Source: Yinghuangia elevatio
GTDB lineage: Bacteria; Actinomycetota; Actinomycetes; Streptomycetales; Streptomycetaceae
Assembly: GCF_040649515.1 (NCBI RefSeq)
Contig: NZ_JBEZFP010000134.1
Location: 1 to 25,638, forward strand
Reading direction: 5' to 3'
Length of the DNA: 25,638 nucleotides
The translations under genes were made by a program, and so were the position numbers. A model generated the notes under the pieces. That model was not told the DNA's origin, made no database searches, and was given only the letters and a program-made list of their open reading frames with translations. Shown here piece after piece: positions 15,009 through 23,515 of this stretch (position 1 is the stretch's first letter; each line of letters starts with the position of its first letter).

Positions 15009-16283
15009 ATGAACCACTCGCCCGCACACTCGACAGCACTGGACACCGGTGCCGGGACGGACGAACCGCCCGGCGTACCGGCGCACTCCGCACCACGCCG
15101 CCAACGACTCGTGGACGTGGTGGTGCCGGTCTACAACGAGCAGCACGTTCTGGCGCGGAGCGTCACCCGGCTGCACTCCTACCTGCTGGCCGAATTCCCG
15201 TACGCCTTCCGCATCACCGTCGCGGACAACGCCAGCGTCGACGACACCTGGGCGGTCGCGTCGCGGCTCGCCCGGGAGTTGCCGCACGTGCGCGCCGTGC
15301 ACCTCGACCTCAAGGGGCGGGGCCGTGCGCTGCGCCATGTCTGGGCCGCGAGCGACGCGGACGTGGTGGCGTACATGGACGTCGACCTGTCCACCGACCT
15401 CGACGCCTTCCTGCCCTTGGTGGCGCCGCTGCTGAGCGGGCACAGCGACGTGGCGATCGGCAGCCGACTGTCTCGCGGCTCCGCCGTGGTCCGCGGCCCC
15501 AAGCGGGAGTTCGTGTCGCGCACGTACAACCTGCTGCTGCGCACGACTCTGGCGGCACGGTTCTCGGACGCGCAATGCGGTTTCAAGGCCGCGCGCAGCG
15601 ACGTCGCGCGGGAGCTGCTGCCACTGGTCGAGGACGAGGCGTGGTTCTTCGACACCGAACTCCTGCTTCTCGCGCAGCGGTCCGGCCTGCGCATCCACGA
15701 GGTCCCGGTGGACTGGGTGGACGACCCGGACAGCCGCGTCGACGTGGTCCGCACCGCGGTGGACGACCTGCGCGGCATGGCCCGGGTGGGACGCCGGATC
15801 CTCGCCGGGACGTTCCGCGCCCCGATGTCCGCCCGGACGCAGGCCGCCCGGCTGCCCACCGGCATGCGCCGGCAGTTGCCGCGCTTCGCGGTGGTGGGGG
15901 TGCTCAGCACGCTGGCGTTCATGGGCCTTTACGCGGTGCTGCGCACCGGCATGCCGGCCCTGGCCGCGAACGCCCTCGCGCTGCTGGTCACGGCCGTCGC
16001 CAACACCGCCGCCAACCGGCGCTTCACCTTCGGGGTCCGCGGGCGGTCGAACGCGCTGCGCCACCAGGCCCAGGGCGGCATCGCGTTCGCCCTCGGGCTC
16101 GCGGCCACCAGCCTCGCGCTGGGCGGCCTGCACCTGTTCGCCCCCGGTGCGTCGCGGGGCGTCGAGCTGACCGTACTCGTCCTGGCGAACGCACTCGCGA
16201 CACTGGTCCGCTTCCTCCTGCTGCGCGTATGGGTGTTCCGCACCGCCGCGCGGCCCGACACCACTGCCGAGGTCTCCAAGTGA
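15009..16283 (+). CDS. GT2 glycosyltransferase fused to a GtrA-type membrane domain
   Basis: 424 residues. The N-terminal cytoplasmic GT-A domain (about 33-280) resembles dolichol-phosphate mannose synthases: VDVVVPVYNEQHVLARSV, metal-binding DVDLSTD (124-130), AIGSRLSRGS and the acceptor-loop region SDAQCGFKAARSDV. The C-terminal GtrA domain (about 290-412) supplies four hydrophobic helices ending in a VRFLLLRVWVF segment. The enzyme likely makes a polyprenyl-phosphate sugar at the inner membrane face and aids its flipping. It overlaps by GTGA with an ArnT-like enzyme that would use this lipid-linked sugar outside, as in ykcC-ykcB-type pairs. The ATG is preceded by GTGGGG, and the 11-bp repeat site lies upstream. 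Confidence 0.88.
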   Translation: MNHSPAHSTALDTGAGTDEPPGVPAHSAPRRQRLVDVVVPVYNEQHVLARSVTRLHSYLLAEFPYAFRITVADNASVDDTWAVASRLARELPHVRAVHLDLKGRGRALRHVWAASDADVVAYMDVDLSTDLDAFLPLVAPLLSGHSDVAIGSRLSRGSAVVRGPKREFVSRTYNLLLRTTLAARFSDAQCGFKAARSDVARELLPLVEDEAWFFDTELLLLAQRSGLRIHEVPVDWVDDPDSRVDVVRTAVDDLRGMARVGRRILAGTFRAPMSARTQAARLPTGMRRQLPRFAVVGVLSTLAFMGLYAVLRTGMPALAANALALLVTAVANTAANRRFTFGVRGRSNALRHQAQGGIAFALGLAATSLALGGLHLFAPGASRGVELTVLVLANALATLVRFLLLRVWVFRTAARPDTTAEVSK

Positions 16284-18523
16284 CCACGACCCATCCCGAA
16301 CACACCGCGACCGTCCCGAGATTGACGGCACCTCAGATCGCCCGCGACCGCAGCGCGCGGTTCGTCCGGGGCAACGAGGCCGATCCGCGCTGGGTCCGCC
16401 CGTCGCTGCTGGGGCTGCTGCTGCTGACCGGGGTCCTCTACATCTACAGCCTCGGCGAGTCGGGCTGGGCCAACTCGTTCTACGCCGCCGCCGTCCAGGC
16501 GGGCAGCGAGAGCTGGAAGGCGATGTTCTTCGGTTCGTCGGACGCGGCGAACTTCATCACCGTGGACAAGCCTCCGGCGTCGCTGTGGGTGATGTCGTTG
16601 TCCGCCCGGGTCTTCGGCATGAACTCATGGAGCATGCTGGTGCCGCAGGCGCTCGAGGGCGTGGCCGCGGTCGGCCTGCTCTACCTCACGGTGCGCAGGC
16701 GCTTCGGGCCGGCCGCGGGGCTGGTCGCCGGCGCGGTGATGGCGTGCACGCCCGTCGCGGCGCTGATGTTCCGGTTCAACAACCCCGACGCCCTGCTCGT
16801 GCTGCTGATGGTGGCCGCGGCGTATGCGGTGCTGCGCGCCCAGGAGACGGCGTCGACCAAGTGGCTGGTCTGGGCCGGGGTGTTCCTCGGCTTCGGCTTC
16901 CTGACCAAGATGATGCAGGCGTTCGTCGTGGTCCCCGCGTTCGCCGTCACCTACCTGTTGTTCGCGCCGACCGGGTGGTGGCGCCGCGGCCGGCAGCTCC
17001 TGGCCGCGGGCGGCGCGCTGATCGCGTCGGCGGGCTGGTGGATCCTCACCGTGGAGCTGTGGCCGGCTTCCTCGCGCCCGTACATCGGCGGCTCGCAGGA
17101 CAACTCGATCCTCGAACTCACCCTCGGCTACAACGGTTTCGGGCGCCTCAACGGCGAGGAGACCGGCAGCGTGGGCGGCGGCATGGTGACCTTCCCGAAC
17201 GGCGCGACGCCCGAGGCGGGCAACATGCCGACGATTCGAGGCGGTTGGGGGGAGACCGGCTGGGACCGGATGTTCAACACGGAGAACGGCGGGCAGATCG
17301 CCTGGCTGATCCCGGCCGCCCTCGCGCTGGCGCTCGCCGGCCTGTGGGTGACGCGCCGCCGGGCGCGGGTCGACGGCCAGCGCGCGGCGTTCGTGCTGTG
17401 GGCCGGCTGGCTGGTGACGACGCTCGTGGTGTTCAGCTACATGAAGGGCATCTTCCACGCCTACTACGACGTGGCGCTCGCCCCGGCCGTGGGCGCGCTG
17501 GTCGGCATGGGCGGCGTGCTGCTGTGGCAGAAGCGCCGGTCGTGGAAGGCCGCGGTCTTCCTGGCCGCGACGGTGGCGGGTTCGGCTTGGTGGGCGTACG
17601 TCCTGCTGGACCGCACGCCCGACTTCCACCCCTGGCTGCGGTACGCAGTCCTTGTGGCGGGCGGGCTCGCGGCCGTCGCCCTCCTGGCGACGACCCGGTT
17701 CGCGGCCCGCACCGTGGCGGTGGGCGCGGCCGGACTGACGCTCACCGCGATCCTGGCGGCACCAGTCGCGTACTCCGTCGAGACGGCCAAGACCCCGCAC
17801 GAGGGTTCGATCCCCACGGCCGGTCCGGCGGGCTTCGGCGGTCCTGGCGGGCGCGGCGGTCCGGGCCGCGGCGGAGGCCCCGGGCTGTTCCTCGTCGGTC
17901 CCAACGGCCAGGCCGTCCAGGCGCCGAACGGGCAGATGCCCGGCGGTCAGGCTCCGAATGGGCAGGCACCGGGCGGCCAAGCGCCGGGCGGGCAGGTCCC
18001 CGGAGGCCAGACGCCCGACGGGCAGAACGGTTCGCCGGGTGCCCCGCAGGGCGGCACCGGTCAGGACGGCGCCCGACAAGGCGGTCCGCAGGGCATGCCG
18101 AACGTGCGGGGCTACAACGGCGGCCCCGGCAACAGCCCGGCAGGCGGCCTCCTCGACGGCAGCAAGCCGAGCAAGGCGGTCACCGACCTGCTCGAGAAGA
18201 ACGCCTCGGACTACACCTGGGTGGCGGCCGCGGTCGGCTCCAACAGTGCCTCGGGATACCAACTGGCGACCGGAGAGCCGGTCATGGCGATGGGCGGCTT
18301 CAACGGCAGCGACCCGGCGCCGTCCCTCGACCAGTTCAAGGAGATCGTCGCGGACGGCAAGGTGCACTACTTCATCGGCCAGGGCAACGGGATGTCCATG
18401 ACCCGCATGGGCGGCAGCGGCGCCTCGGAGGAGATCGCGAAGTGGGTCGCCGACAACTTCACCGCGCAAACCGTGGACGGCACCACGCTGTACGACCTCA
18501 CCCAGCCGAAGTCGGCGGTCTGA
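16280..18523 (+). CDS. ArnT-like polytopic glycosyltransferase (YkcB/PMT type)
   Basis: 747 residues, with GTG start overlapping the GT2-GtrA stop. After a short cytoplasmic tail come a first membrane helix (about 37-54) and many further hydrophobic segments up to about residue 500, with the family loop FITVDKPPASLWVMSLSARV and RFNNPDALLVLLM, as in C-type (PMT_2/ArnT) transferases that take sugar from polyprenyl phosphate. A Gly/Pro-rich linker (about 510-620) holds about eight pentapeptide units of GQAPG/GQxPN type. A C-terminal extracytoplasmic domain (about 630-747) contains DYTWVAAAVGSNSASGYQLATGEPVMAMGGF, typical of YkcA/YkcB-like proteins. Acceptor unknown; probably a cell-wall polymer or surface protein. 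A hairpin cluster follows. Confidence 0.88.
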   Translation: MTTTHPEHTATVPRLTAPQIARDRSARFVRGNEADPRWVRPSLLGLLLLTGVLYIYSLGESGWANSFYAAAVQAGSESWKAMFFGSSDAANFITVDKPPASLWVMSLSARVFGMNSWSMLVPQALEGVAAVGLLYLTVRRRFGPAAGLVAGAVMACTPVAALMFRFNNPDALLVLLMVAAAYAVLRAQETASTKWLVWAGVFLGFGFLTKMMQAFVVVPAFAVTYLLFAPTGWWRRGRQLLAAGGALIASAGWWILTVELWPASSRPYIGGSQDNSILELTLGYNGFGRLNGEETGSVGGGMVTFPNGATPEAGNMPTIRGGWGETGWDRMFNTENGGQIAWLIPAALALALAGLWVTRRRARVDGQRAAFVLWAGWLVTTLVVFSYMKGIFHAYYDVALAPAVGALVGMGGVLLWQKRRSWKAAVFLAATVAGSAWWAYVLLDRTPDFHPWLRYAVLVAGGLAAVALLATTRFAARTVAVGAAGLTLTAILAAPVAYSVETAKTPHEGSIPTAGPAGFGGPGGRGGPGRGGGPGLFLVGPNGQAVQAPNGQMPGGQAPNGQAPGGQAPGGQVPGGQTPDGQNGSPGAPQGGTGQDGARQGGPQGMPNVRGYNGGPGNSPAGGLLDGSKPSKAVTDLLEKNASDYTWVAAAVGSNSASGYQLATGEPVMAMGGFNGSDPAPSLDQFKEIVADGKVHYFIGQGNGMSMTRMGGSGASEEIAKWVADNFTAQTVDGTTLYDLTQPKSAV
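17898..18031 (+). repeat. Pentapeptide (GQxPG/N) repeat tract
   Basis: About eight imperfect 15-bp units encoding GQ-[AMVT]-P-[GND]-G type pentapeptides between the membrane part and the C-terminal domain of the ArnT-like protein. Such tracts vary in copy number between strains and probably form a flexible extracellular linker. Confidence 0.7.
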
Positions 18524-18604
18524 CGGGTCGTCACCCGACGGGGTGAAATCGGCGGACGAACCGCCATGCGTGGGTCGCGGTCCGGGGGCGGACCGCGACC
18601 CACG
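18524..18604 (+). terminator. Cluster of three hairpins after the glycosyltransferase operon
   Basis: TCACCC-GACG-GGGTGA (18531-18546), GGCGG-ACGAA-CCGCC (18551-18565) and a 15-bp perfect stem CGTGGGTCGCGGTCC (18569-18583) with its complement at 18590-18604. The last is a strong intrinsic-type terminator. In the remaining gap, 18605-18929, I see no supported gene; a TGCACGC/GCGTGCA inverted repeat lies near 18793-18821. Confidence 0.75.
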
Positions 18605-18929
18605 TGCGTCCTACGGCGCCTCCCCCGGTCAGGCAAGCCCCTTTCCACGCGCGGAGCGGGGCCTGGAGGCGGCGACGGACGCGATTCGAGGGCCGCCACG
18701 ACCGCGCGGCCCGCCGACGGACACGCCCGATCCGCCACCCGGCGAGCGTCGGCGTTTCCGACCATACGGGCCGGATTCGCGGTCTACTGGGCTGTGCACG
18801 CACACTTGTCGGCTGCGCGTGCATCAGGCCGCGCACCCCGCCGTCGGGACTCCCGGCCACGGCCGGTCGGACCCGCCCGGCACCGGGAACGTCCGGATCA
18901 CGGGGGCGCCTCGTTCGGAAGGGTGTGCG

Positions 18930-19889
18930 ATGACCGTCCTCATCGACACGACGGAACTACCCGTCGCGGAAAGGGTCGACGCGGTGTACACCGCGATGGT
19001 CGAGGCTGTCGCGCCTTGTTACGTCATCCATGAGGCACCCGCGCACACGCTGCACACACGCGTCGAGGAATGGCAGCTCGGCGGGGCCCGCGTGCTGCGC
19101 ACCTCGTCCTCGGGCTTCCGGCTCCTGCGCACCCCCAAGCAGTCCCGCAAATCGATGTCGCCGATGATCGCATTATCGGTGCAGACCCGCGCGGCCGGCC
19201 GCCATGTGCAGTACGCCGCCGAACAGCTGGTACCGCCGGGCGGGTTGATGATCGCCGACCTCAGTGCCCCGTACGACTTCTCGTGGTCCGGCGCGGGCGG
19301 CGCCGCGACGCTCCAGGTGCCGATCGACCAGCTGGGCGTGCCCGTCGACGTCATCCGCCGCGCCATGACCCGGCTGCCGGCAAGTCCGGTCTACAACCTG
19401 GTGATCGAGCACGTGCGGCGCATCACCGCCGAGGCGGCGCTGCTGTCCGACGACGCCGGAGCCTTGGAACTGGGCTCCGCGAGCATCGAGTTGGCCCGCG
19501 CGCTACTCGTCTCCGCCGGCCGCTCGGGCGCATCGGGACGCCCCGTCCTCGCCGAGATCCTGCTCACCCGGGTCCGCGAGTACGTACGCGCCCGCCTCAC
19601 CGACCCCGATCTGTCCCCCGAATCCGTCGCGGCCGCCCACAACATCTCGGTCCGCTACCTGTACAAGATCTGCGCCCAGGCCGGCTTCAGCCTCGAACAG
19701 TGGATCATCGGCGAGCGTCTGCGCGGCGCCCGCGACGAACTCGCGGACCCGGCCGCCGCCACGCGTACCGTCGCGGTGATCGCCCGCCGCTGGGGCTTCA
19801 GCGACCCGACCCACTTCGGCCGCCGCTTCCGGGCCGCGTACGGCGTCACCCCGAGCGCCTGGCGCAGCCGGGCCGGCGACGAGAGGTAG
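18930..19889 (+). CDS. AraC-family transcriptional regulator
   Basis: 319 residues. The N-terminal ligand-type domain (about 1-180, AraC-binding-domain-like: PVAERVDAVYTAMVEAVAPCYV, LQVPIDQLGVP) is followed by a C-terminal double helix-turn-helix (about 215-316): SPESVAAAHNISVRYLYKICAQAGFSLEQWI and VAVIARRWGFSDPTHFGRRFRAAYGVTPSAWR. The ATG at 18930 with GGAAGGG upstream is chosen; the open frame extends further back but without a good start. The gene is isolated: a strong terminator lies before it, and the CoA-transferase operon converges on it with a 7-base gap. Its target is not obvious from this window. Confidence 0.88.
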   Translation: MTVLIDTTELPVAERVDAVYTAMVEAVAPCYVIHEAPAHTLHTRVEEWQLGGARVLRTSSSGFRLLRTPKQSRKSMSPMIALSVQTRAAGRHVQYAAEQLVPPGGLMIADLSAPYDFSWSGAGGAATLQVPIDQLGVPVDVIRRAMTRLPASPVYNLVIEHVRRITAEAALLSDDAGALELGSASIELARALLVSAGRSGASGRPVLAEILLTRVREYVRARLTDPDLSPESVAAAHNISVRYLYKICAQAGFSLEQWIIGERLRGARDELADPAAATRTVAVIARRWGFSDPTHFGRRFRAAYGVTPSAWRSRAGDER

Positions 19890-19896
19890 CGGCGGG

Positions 19897-20529
19897 TCAG
19901 CGGGTGCGGATGTCGGGGGTGGTCTTGGCGCGGAGTTCGGACTCGGTGACGTCGGGGGCGAGTTCGACGAGGTGGAGGCCGTCCGGCGCGACGTCCAGGA
20001 CCGCGAGGTCGGTGATGACGCGCTGGACGCAGGCGCGGCCGGTGAGCGGGAGTGTGCACTCCTCGACGATCTTGTGGCTGCCGTCGCGGGCGACGTGCTC
20101 CATGAGCACGATGACCTTGCGGGCACCGTGGACCAGGTCCATGGCCCCGCCCATGCCCTTGACCAGGCTGCCGGGCACGGCCCAGTTGGCGAGGTCACCG
20201 CGCGCGGACACCTGGAGCCCGCCGAGGATCGCGGCGTCGATGTGGCCGCCGCGGATCATGCCGAAGGCGAGGGCCGAGTCGAAGGTGCTCCCGCCGGGGA
20301 ACAGCGTGACGGTCTCCTTGCCCACGTTGATCAGGTCCGGGTCGACGTCGTGCACGGCCGGGTACCCGCCCACCCCCAGCAGGCCGTTCTCGGACTGGAC
20401 GACGACCTCGACGCCGGGCGGAACGTGGTTGGGCACCAGGGCGGGCAGTCCGGCGCCGAGGTTCACGTACGTTCCGTCGGTCAGTTCGGTCGCCGCGCGG
20501 GCCGCCATCTGGTCGCGGGTCCAGGCCAT
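19897..20529 (-). CDS. scoB: 3-oxoacid (succinyl-CoA:acetoacetate) CoA-transferase subunit B
   Basis: 210 residues, full length for the B subunit. The catalytic glutamate lies in SENGLLG (Glu47), and glycine-rich family motifs GLPALVPNHVPPG and GGSTFDSALAFGMIRGGHIDAAILGGLQV are present. With subunit A it moves CoA from succinyl-CoA to acetoacetate, giving acetoacetyl-CoA. The start ATG overlaps the subunit A stop (ATGA). Acetoacetate is a product of the fumarylacetoacetase encoded just upstream, which argues for this substrate over 3-oxoadipate (PcaIJ), though PcaIJ cannot be excluded by sequence alone. Confidence 0.88.
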   Translation of the reverse strand: MAWTRDQMAARAATELTDGTYVNLGAGLPALVPNHVPPGVEVVVQSENGLLGVGGYPAVHDVDPDLINVGKETVTLFPGGSTFDSALAFGMIRGGHIDAAILGGLQVSARGDLANWAVPGSLVKGMGGAMDLVHGARKVIVLMEHVARDGSHKIVEECTLPLTGRACVQRVITDLAVLDVAPDGLHLVELAPDVTESELRAKTTPDIRTR

Positions 20530-21302
20530 CAGCGCGGCCCCGCCGGAACGGCGCGGACGGTGCGCTTCTCCAGGTGCTTGTCGGCCGCCTGCTCCCAGGT
20601 GAGGGGGACGACGCGCTGCACGAACACGCCAGGCAGGTGGATCTCGTCGGGGTCGAGTTCACCGGGCGGGACGATCTCCTCGACCTCGGCGACGGTGACG
20701 CGTCCGGCCATCGCCGCGAGCGGGTTGAAGTTGCGGGCGGAGCGCTCGAAGACGAGGTTGCCGTGCCGGTCGCCGCGCGCGGCGCGGACGAGGGCGTACT
20801 CGGTGGTGATGCCGTGTTCGAGGACGTAGTCGACGCCGTCGAAGGTGCGGACCTCCTTGGGCGGCGAGGCGACCGCCACGCCGCCGTCCGGGCCGTAGCG
20901 CAGCGGCAGGCCGCCCTCGGCGACCGGGGTGCCGACGCCCGCGGGCGTGTAGAAGGCAGGGATGCCGCAGCCGCCGGCCCGCAGGCGTTCGGCGAGCGTG
21001 CCCTGCGGGGTGAGTTCGAGTTCGATCTCGCCGGCCAGGTACTGCCGGGCGAACTCCTTGTTGTCACCCAGGCAGGAGCCGGTCGCGCGGGCGATGCGGC
21101 CCGCGCCGAGGAGCAGTCCGAGCCCCAGGTCGTCCACGCCGCAGCTGTCGGAGACGACGGACAGCGCGCCCGTGCCCTGCTCGTACAGCGCTCGGATGAG
21201 TGCGGACGGGATGCCGCAGAGCCCGAATCCGCCGACGGCGATCGTCGCGCCGTCGGCTATGTCCGCGACCGCGTCGGCCGCCGAGGCCACCACCTTGTTC
21301 AT
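20529..21302 (-). CDS. scoA: 3-oxoacid (succinyl-CoA:acetoacetate) CoA-transferase subunit A
   Basis: 257 residues. Subunit A hallmarks: MNKVVASAADAVADI, then the CoA-binding GGFGLCGIPSALI loop, a Ser/Gly-rich VVSDSCGVDDLGLG region and GNLVFERSARNFNP near the C-terminal third. It forms the hetero-oligomeric transferase with subunit B, which carries the catalytic Glu. ATG at 21302 with a GGGG purine run 5 bases upstream. It lies 108 bases after the fumarylacetoacetase stop on the same strand, so it is probably the fourth gene of the homogentisate unit, possibly with an internal promoter or processing site in the gap. Confidence 0.88.
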   Translation of the reverse strand: MNKVVASAADAVADIADGATIAVGGFGLCGIPSALIRALYEQGTGALSVVSDSCGVDDLGLGLLLGAGRIARATGSCLGDNKEFARQYLAGEIELELTPQGTLAERLRAGGCGIPAFYTPAGVGTPVAEGGLPLRYGPDGGVAVASPPKEVRTFDGVDYVLEHGITTEYALVRAARGDRHGNLVFERSARNFNPLAAMAGRVTVAEVEEIVPPGELDPDEIHLPGVFVQRVVPLTWEQAADKHLEKRTVRAVPAGPR

Positions 21303-21340
21303 GGGATTCCCCTGCCGGATTCCTGTCGTCGAATGTCGCC

Positions 21341-21400
21341 TTCGGCGGGCTCGCGAGACACCCGCCGACGGCTACCCGCCGACGGACGCCTGCCGCCGAA
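21341..21400 (-). repeat. Inverted repeat between fah and scoA
   Basis: TTCGGCGG (21341-21348) and CCGCCGAA (21393-21400) can close a long hairpin, and the loop contains two copies of CCCGCCGACGG. This is the only visible structure in the 108-base gap and may modulate read-through into the CoA-transferase genes. Confidence 0.4.
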
Positions 21401-21410
21401 GTCCGGTGCG

Positions 21411-22634
21411 TCAGCCGCGCGTCGGGACGACGCGGCCGGCCACCTCGCCGAAGCCGATGCGGGTGCCGTCCGGTCCCGGCGCGGTCGCGGTGACGACGAC
21501 CTCGTCGCCGTCCTCCAGGAAGGCGCGCGTGGACCCGTCCGGCAGCTTGACTGGCTCGCGGCCGTTCCAGGTGATCTCGATGAGCGCGCCTCGCTGGTCC
21601 ACCTCGGGCCCGCTGACCGTGCCCGAGGCGTAGAAGTCGCCGGTACGCAGCGACGCGCCGTTGACCGTCATGTGCGCGAGTTGCTGCGCGGCGGTCCAGT
21701 ACATGGTGCGGAACGGCGGCCGCGAGACCGTGTGTCCGTTGAGTGCGACCTCGATCGCCAGGTCCAGGCCGCCGGGTTCGCCCGCCCGGTCGTCGAGGTA
21801 CGGCAGCGGCTCGACGTCGCGCGCGGGTGGTTCCACCCATGCGTGGGCGAGCGCGTCCAGCGGCACGACCCACGGGGAGACGGAGGTGGCGAAGGACTTG
21901 CCGAGGAACGGGCCGAGCGGCACGTACTCCCACGCCTGGATGTCCCGCGCCGACCAGTCGTTGACCAGGAAGACGCCGAAGGCGTGGTCGCGAAAGGCGC
22001 TTAGGGGCACCTGCGTGCCCATTTGGGTGGGCGTGCCCACGACGAAGCCGACCTCGGCCTCGATGTCGAGGCGCAGGCACGGGCCGTAGGTCGGGGCGGC
22101 GTCGGCCGGAGCCTTGCGTTGGCCCGACGGGCGGACGATGTCCGTGCCCGACACCACGACGGTTCCGGAGCGGCCGTGGTAACCGATGGGCAGGTGCTTC
22201 CAGTTCGGTGTCAGCGGTTCGGCGTCCGGCCGGAAGATCCGGCCGATGTTGCGGGCGTGGTTCTCGGACGCGTAGAAGTCCACGTAGTCGCCGACGGCGA
22301 ACGGCAGCCGCATCGCCACGTCCTGGCGGGGCGTCAGGTTCGCCTCGACCTCGCGGCGGTACGCGGTGTCGGTCAGCCAAGCGGTGATCTCCGCGCGCAC
22401 GGTGGTCCACACCGCGCGCCCCGCGGCCATGAGCGGGTTGAGGTCGGCCGCGGAGAGGACCGGGGCGTGGTCGGAGCCGGTGGCCTGGGCGACCGCCCCG
22501 GCGTCGAGCACGTGGTCGCCGATCGCGACGCCGATGCGCGGCGCCGGGTCCTCGGTCGTGGTGTGGACGCCGTACGGCAGGTTGCCGATGCCGAACGGGT
22601 GGTCGGCGGGGACCGCGAGCCAGGTGGACGTCAC
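21411..22634 (-). CDS. fahA: Fumarylacetoacetase
   Basis: 407 residues, full length for fumarylacetoacetate hydrolases (eukaryote-like type with an N-terminal SH3-like domain, starting TSTWLAVPADHPFGIGNLPYG). It cleaves 4-fumarylacetoacetate to fumarate and acetoacetate. Catalytic and metal residues are seen in DYVDFYASENHARNIGR (Asp, His), DIEAEVGFVVG (two Glu) and FLVNDWSARDIQAWE (Asp, Arg), followed by GPFLGKSFATSVSPWVV. The GTG start at 22634 overlaps the stop of the upstream unknown gene (GTGA), with AAGGAG 8 bases before it. The long open frame upstream of this GTG is a shadow. Confidence 0.92.
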   Translation of the reverse strand: MTSTWLAVPADHPFGIGNLPYGVHTTTEDPAPRIGVAIGDHVLDAGAVAQATGSDHAPVLSAADLNPLMAAGRAVWTTVRAEITAWLTDTAYRREVEANLTPRQDVAMRLPFAVGDYVDFYASENHARNIGRIFRPDAEPLTPNWKHLPIGYHGRSGTVVVSGTDIVRPSGQRKAPADAAPTYGPCLRLDIEAEVGFVVGTPTQMGTQVPLSAFRDHAFGVFLVNDWSARDIQAWEYVPLGPFLGKSFATSVSPWVVPLDALAHAWVEPPARDVEPLPYLDDRAGEPGGLDLAIEVALNGHTVSRPPFRTMYWTAAQQLAHMTVNGASLRTGDFYASGTVSGPEVDQRGALIEITWNGREPVKLPDGSTRAFLEDGDEVVVTATAPGPDGTRIGFGEVAGRVVPTRG

Positions 22635-23515
22635 GGGGTGTGCTCCTTCGGGTCCGCGGGCAGGGCGATCAGGCCCAGGGCGACGAGGTCGGCGAGGGGT
22701 TCGGCGATGCTGCACGAGCCGAAAGCGGTGAACGCGGCCCGGTATTCGGCGCCGTGCGCGGCGGCGGTACGGCCGGTCCGCTCCGCGACGACGGCCGGGT
22801 CGGCCTCGCCCAGGGCCGCGGCGATGCTGTGCACGACCGGTGGCAGGCCGGCCGCCTGGTCGGCCTGCGCGATGCGCAGCGCGGTCAGGACGTTGAGGAA
22901 GCCGTGGTGTCGGAAGCCGGTCACGGGGTCGGTGTGGCGCACCGCGTTGTGCAGTCCGGCGGTCAGCTTGAAGGGCAGTTCGCGCGCGACGCATCCGGAG
23001 AGGAACGCGGCGAGGCGGCCGTCCTCGGGGAACGCGTCGGCGACCGTGCCGCCGGTGCGGAACTTGGCGCGGTGCCGGGTCTCCGCGATGGCGTCGAGGG
23101 CGTCCGGCATGCTCTCGTCGGCGGCGACCTCCACGGCTCCCGGAACGCCCTCGGGCAGGTGTTCGTGGTACGCCCGGACGATGTCGGCCGGGTCGCCGGC
23201 GGCCTCGACGCCGGCGAGGACGAGTCCCGGCGTCTCCAGCACGATGCGTACCGCGTCGCCGACGGCCGCCGCGCCGCCCGCGACCACGACGCCCACCCGC
23301 AGCGGGCGTTCCGGGTCGGCGAGGGCCGCGAGGTCGGCGGTGCGGGCGGAGCCGACCAGGAACTGGCCGACGAGGTCGGCGTACCAGGCGGCGCGGTGCG
23401 CGTGGTGGGCCTCGACCGCCTCGGCGAGCGGGAGGTTGCCGGGCGGGAAGATGGCGGCGTCGTCGACGAGTTCGGTGAACAGCGGGGGGATCACGGCGGG
23501 TTCTGGCGGGTTCAT
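22631..23515 (-). CDS. Conserved protein of unknown function in the homogentisate operon
   Basis: 294 residues, not assignable to a named enzyme. Visible motifs are PPLFTELVDDAAIFPPGNLPLAEAV at the N-terminus, AKFRTGG in mid-protein, and PFKLTAGLHNAVRH followed by GFLNVLTA near residues 188-218. The alternating hydrophobic strands ending in charged or Gly residues (KFRTGG, FKLTAGLH) look like a TIM barrel with possible active-site Lys, Arg and His. It overlaps both neighbours (ATGA with hmgA, GTGA with fah), so it is made in step with them and probably serves the same pathway. The step between these neighbours is maleylacetoacetate isomerisation, for which no glutathione-type enzyme is present; a role there is a hypothesis only. 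Confidence 0.75.
   Translation of the reverse strand: MNPPEPAVIPPLFTELVDDAAIFPPGNLPLAEAVEAHHAHRAAWYADLVGQFLVGSARTADLAALADPERPLRVGVVVAGGAAAVGDAVRIVLETPGLVLAGVEAAGDPADIVRAYHEHLPEGVPGAVEVAADESMPDALDAIAETRHRAKFRTGGTVADAFPEDGRLAAFLSGCVARELPFKLTAGLHNAVRHTDPVTGFRHHGFLNVLTALRIAQADQAAGLPPVVHSIAAALGEADPAVVAERTGRTAAAHGAEYRAAFTAFGSCSIAEPLADLVALGLIALPADPKEHTP

Noticed and set aside
16625..18469. 614-codon minus-strand frame opposite the ArnT-like gene
   Set aside because: His/Arg-rich shadow without motifs; the plus strand encodes a coherent membrane enzyme.
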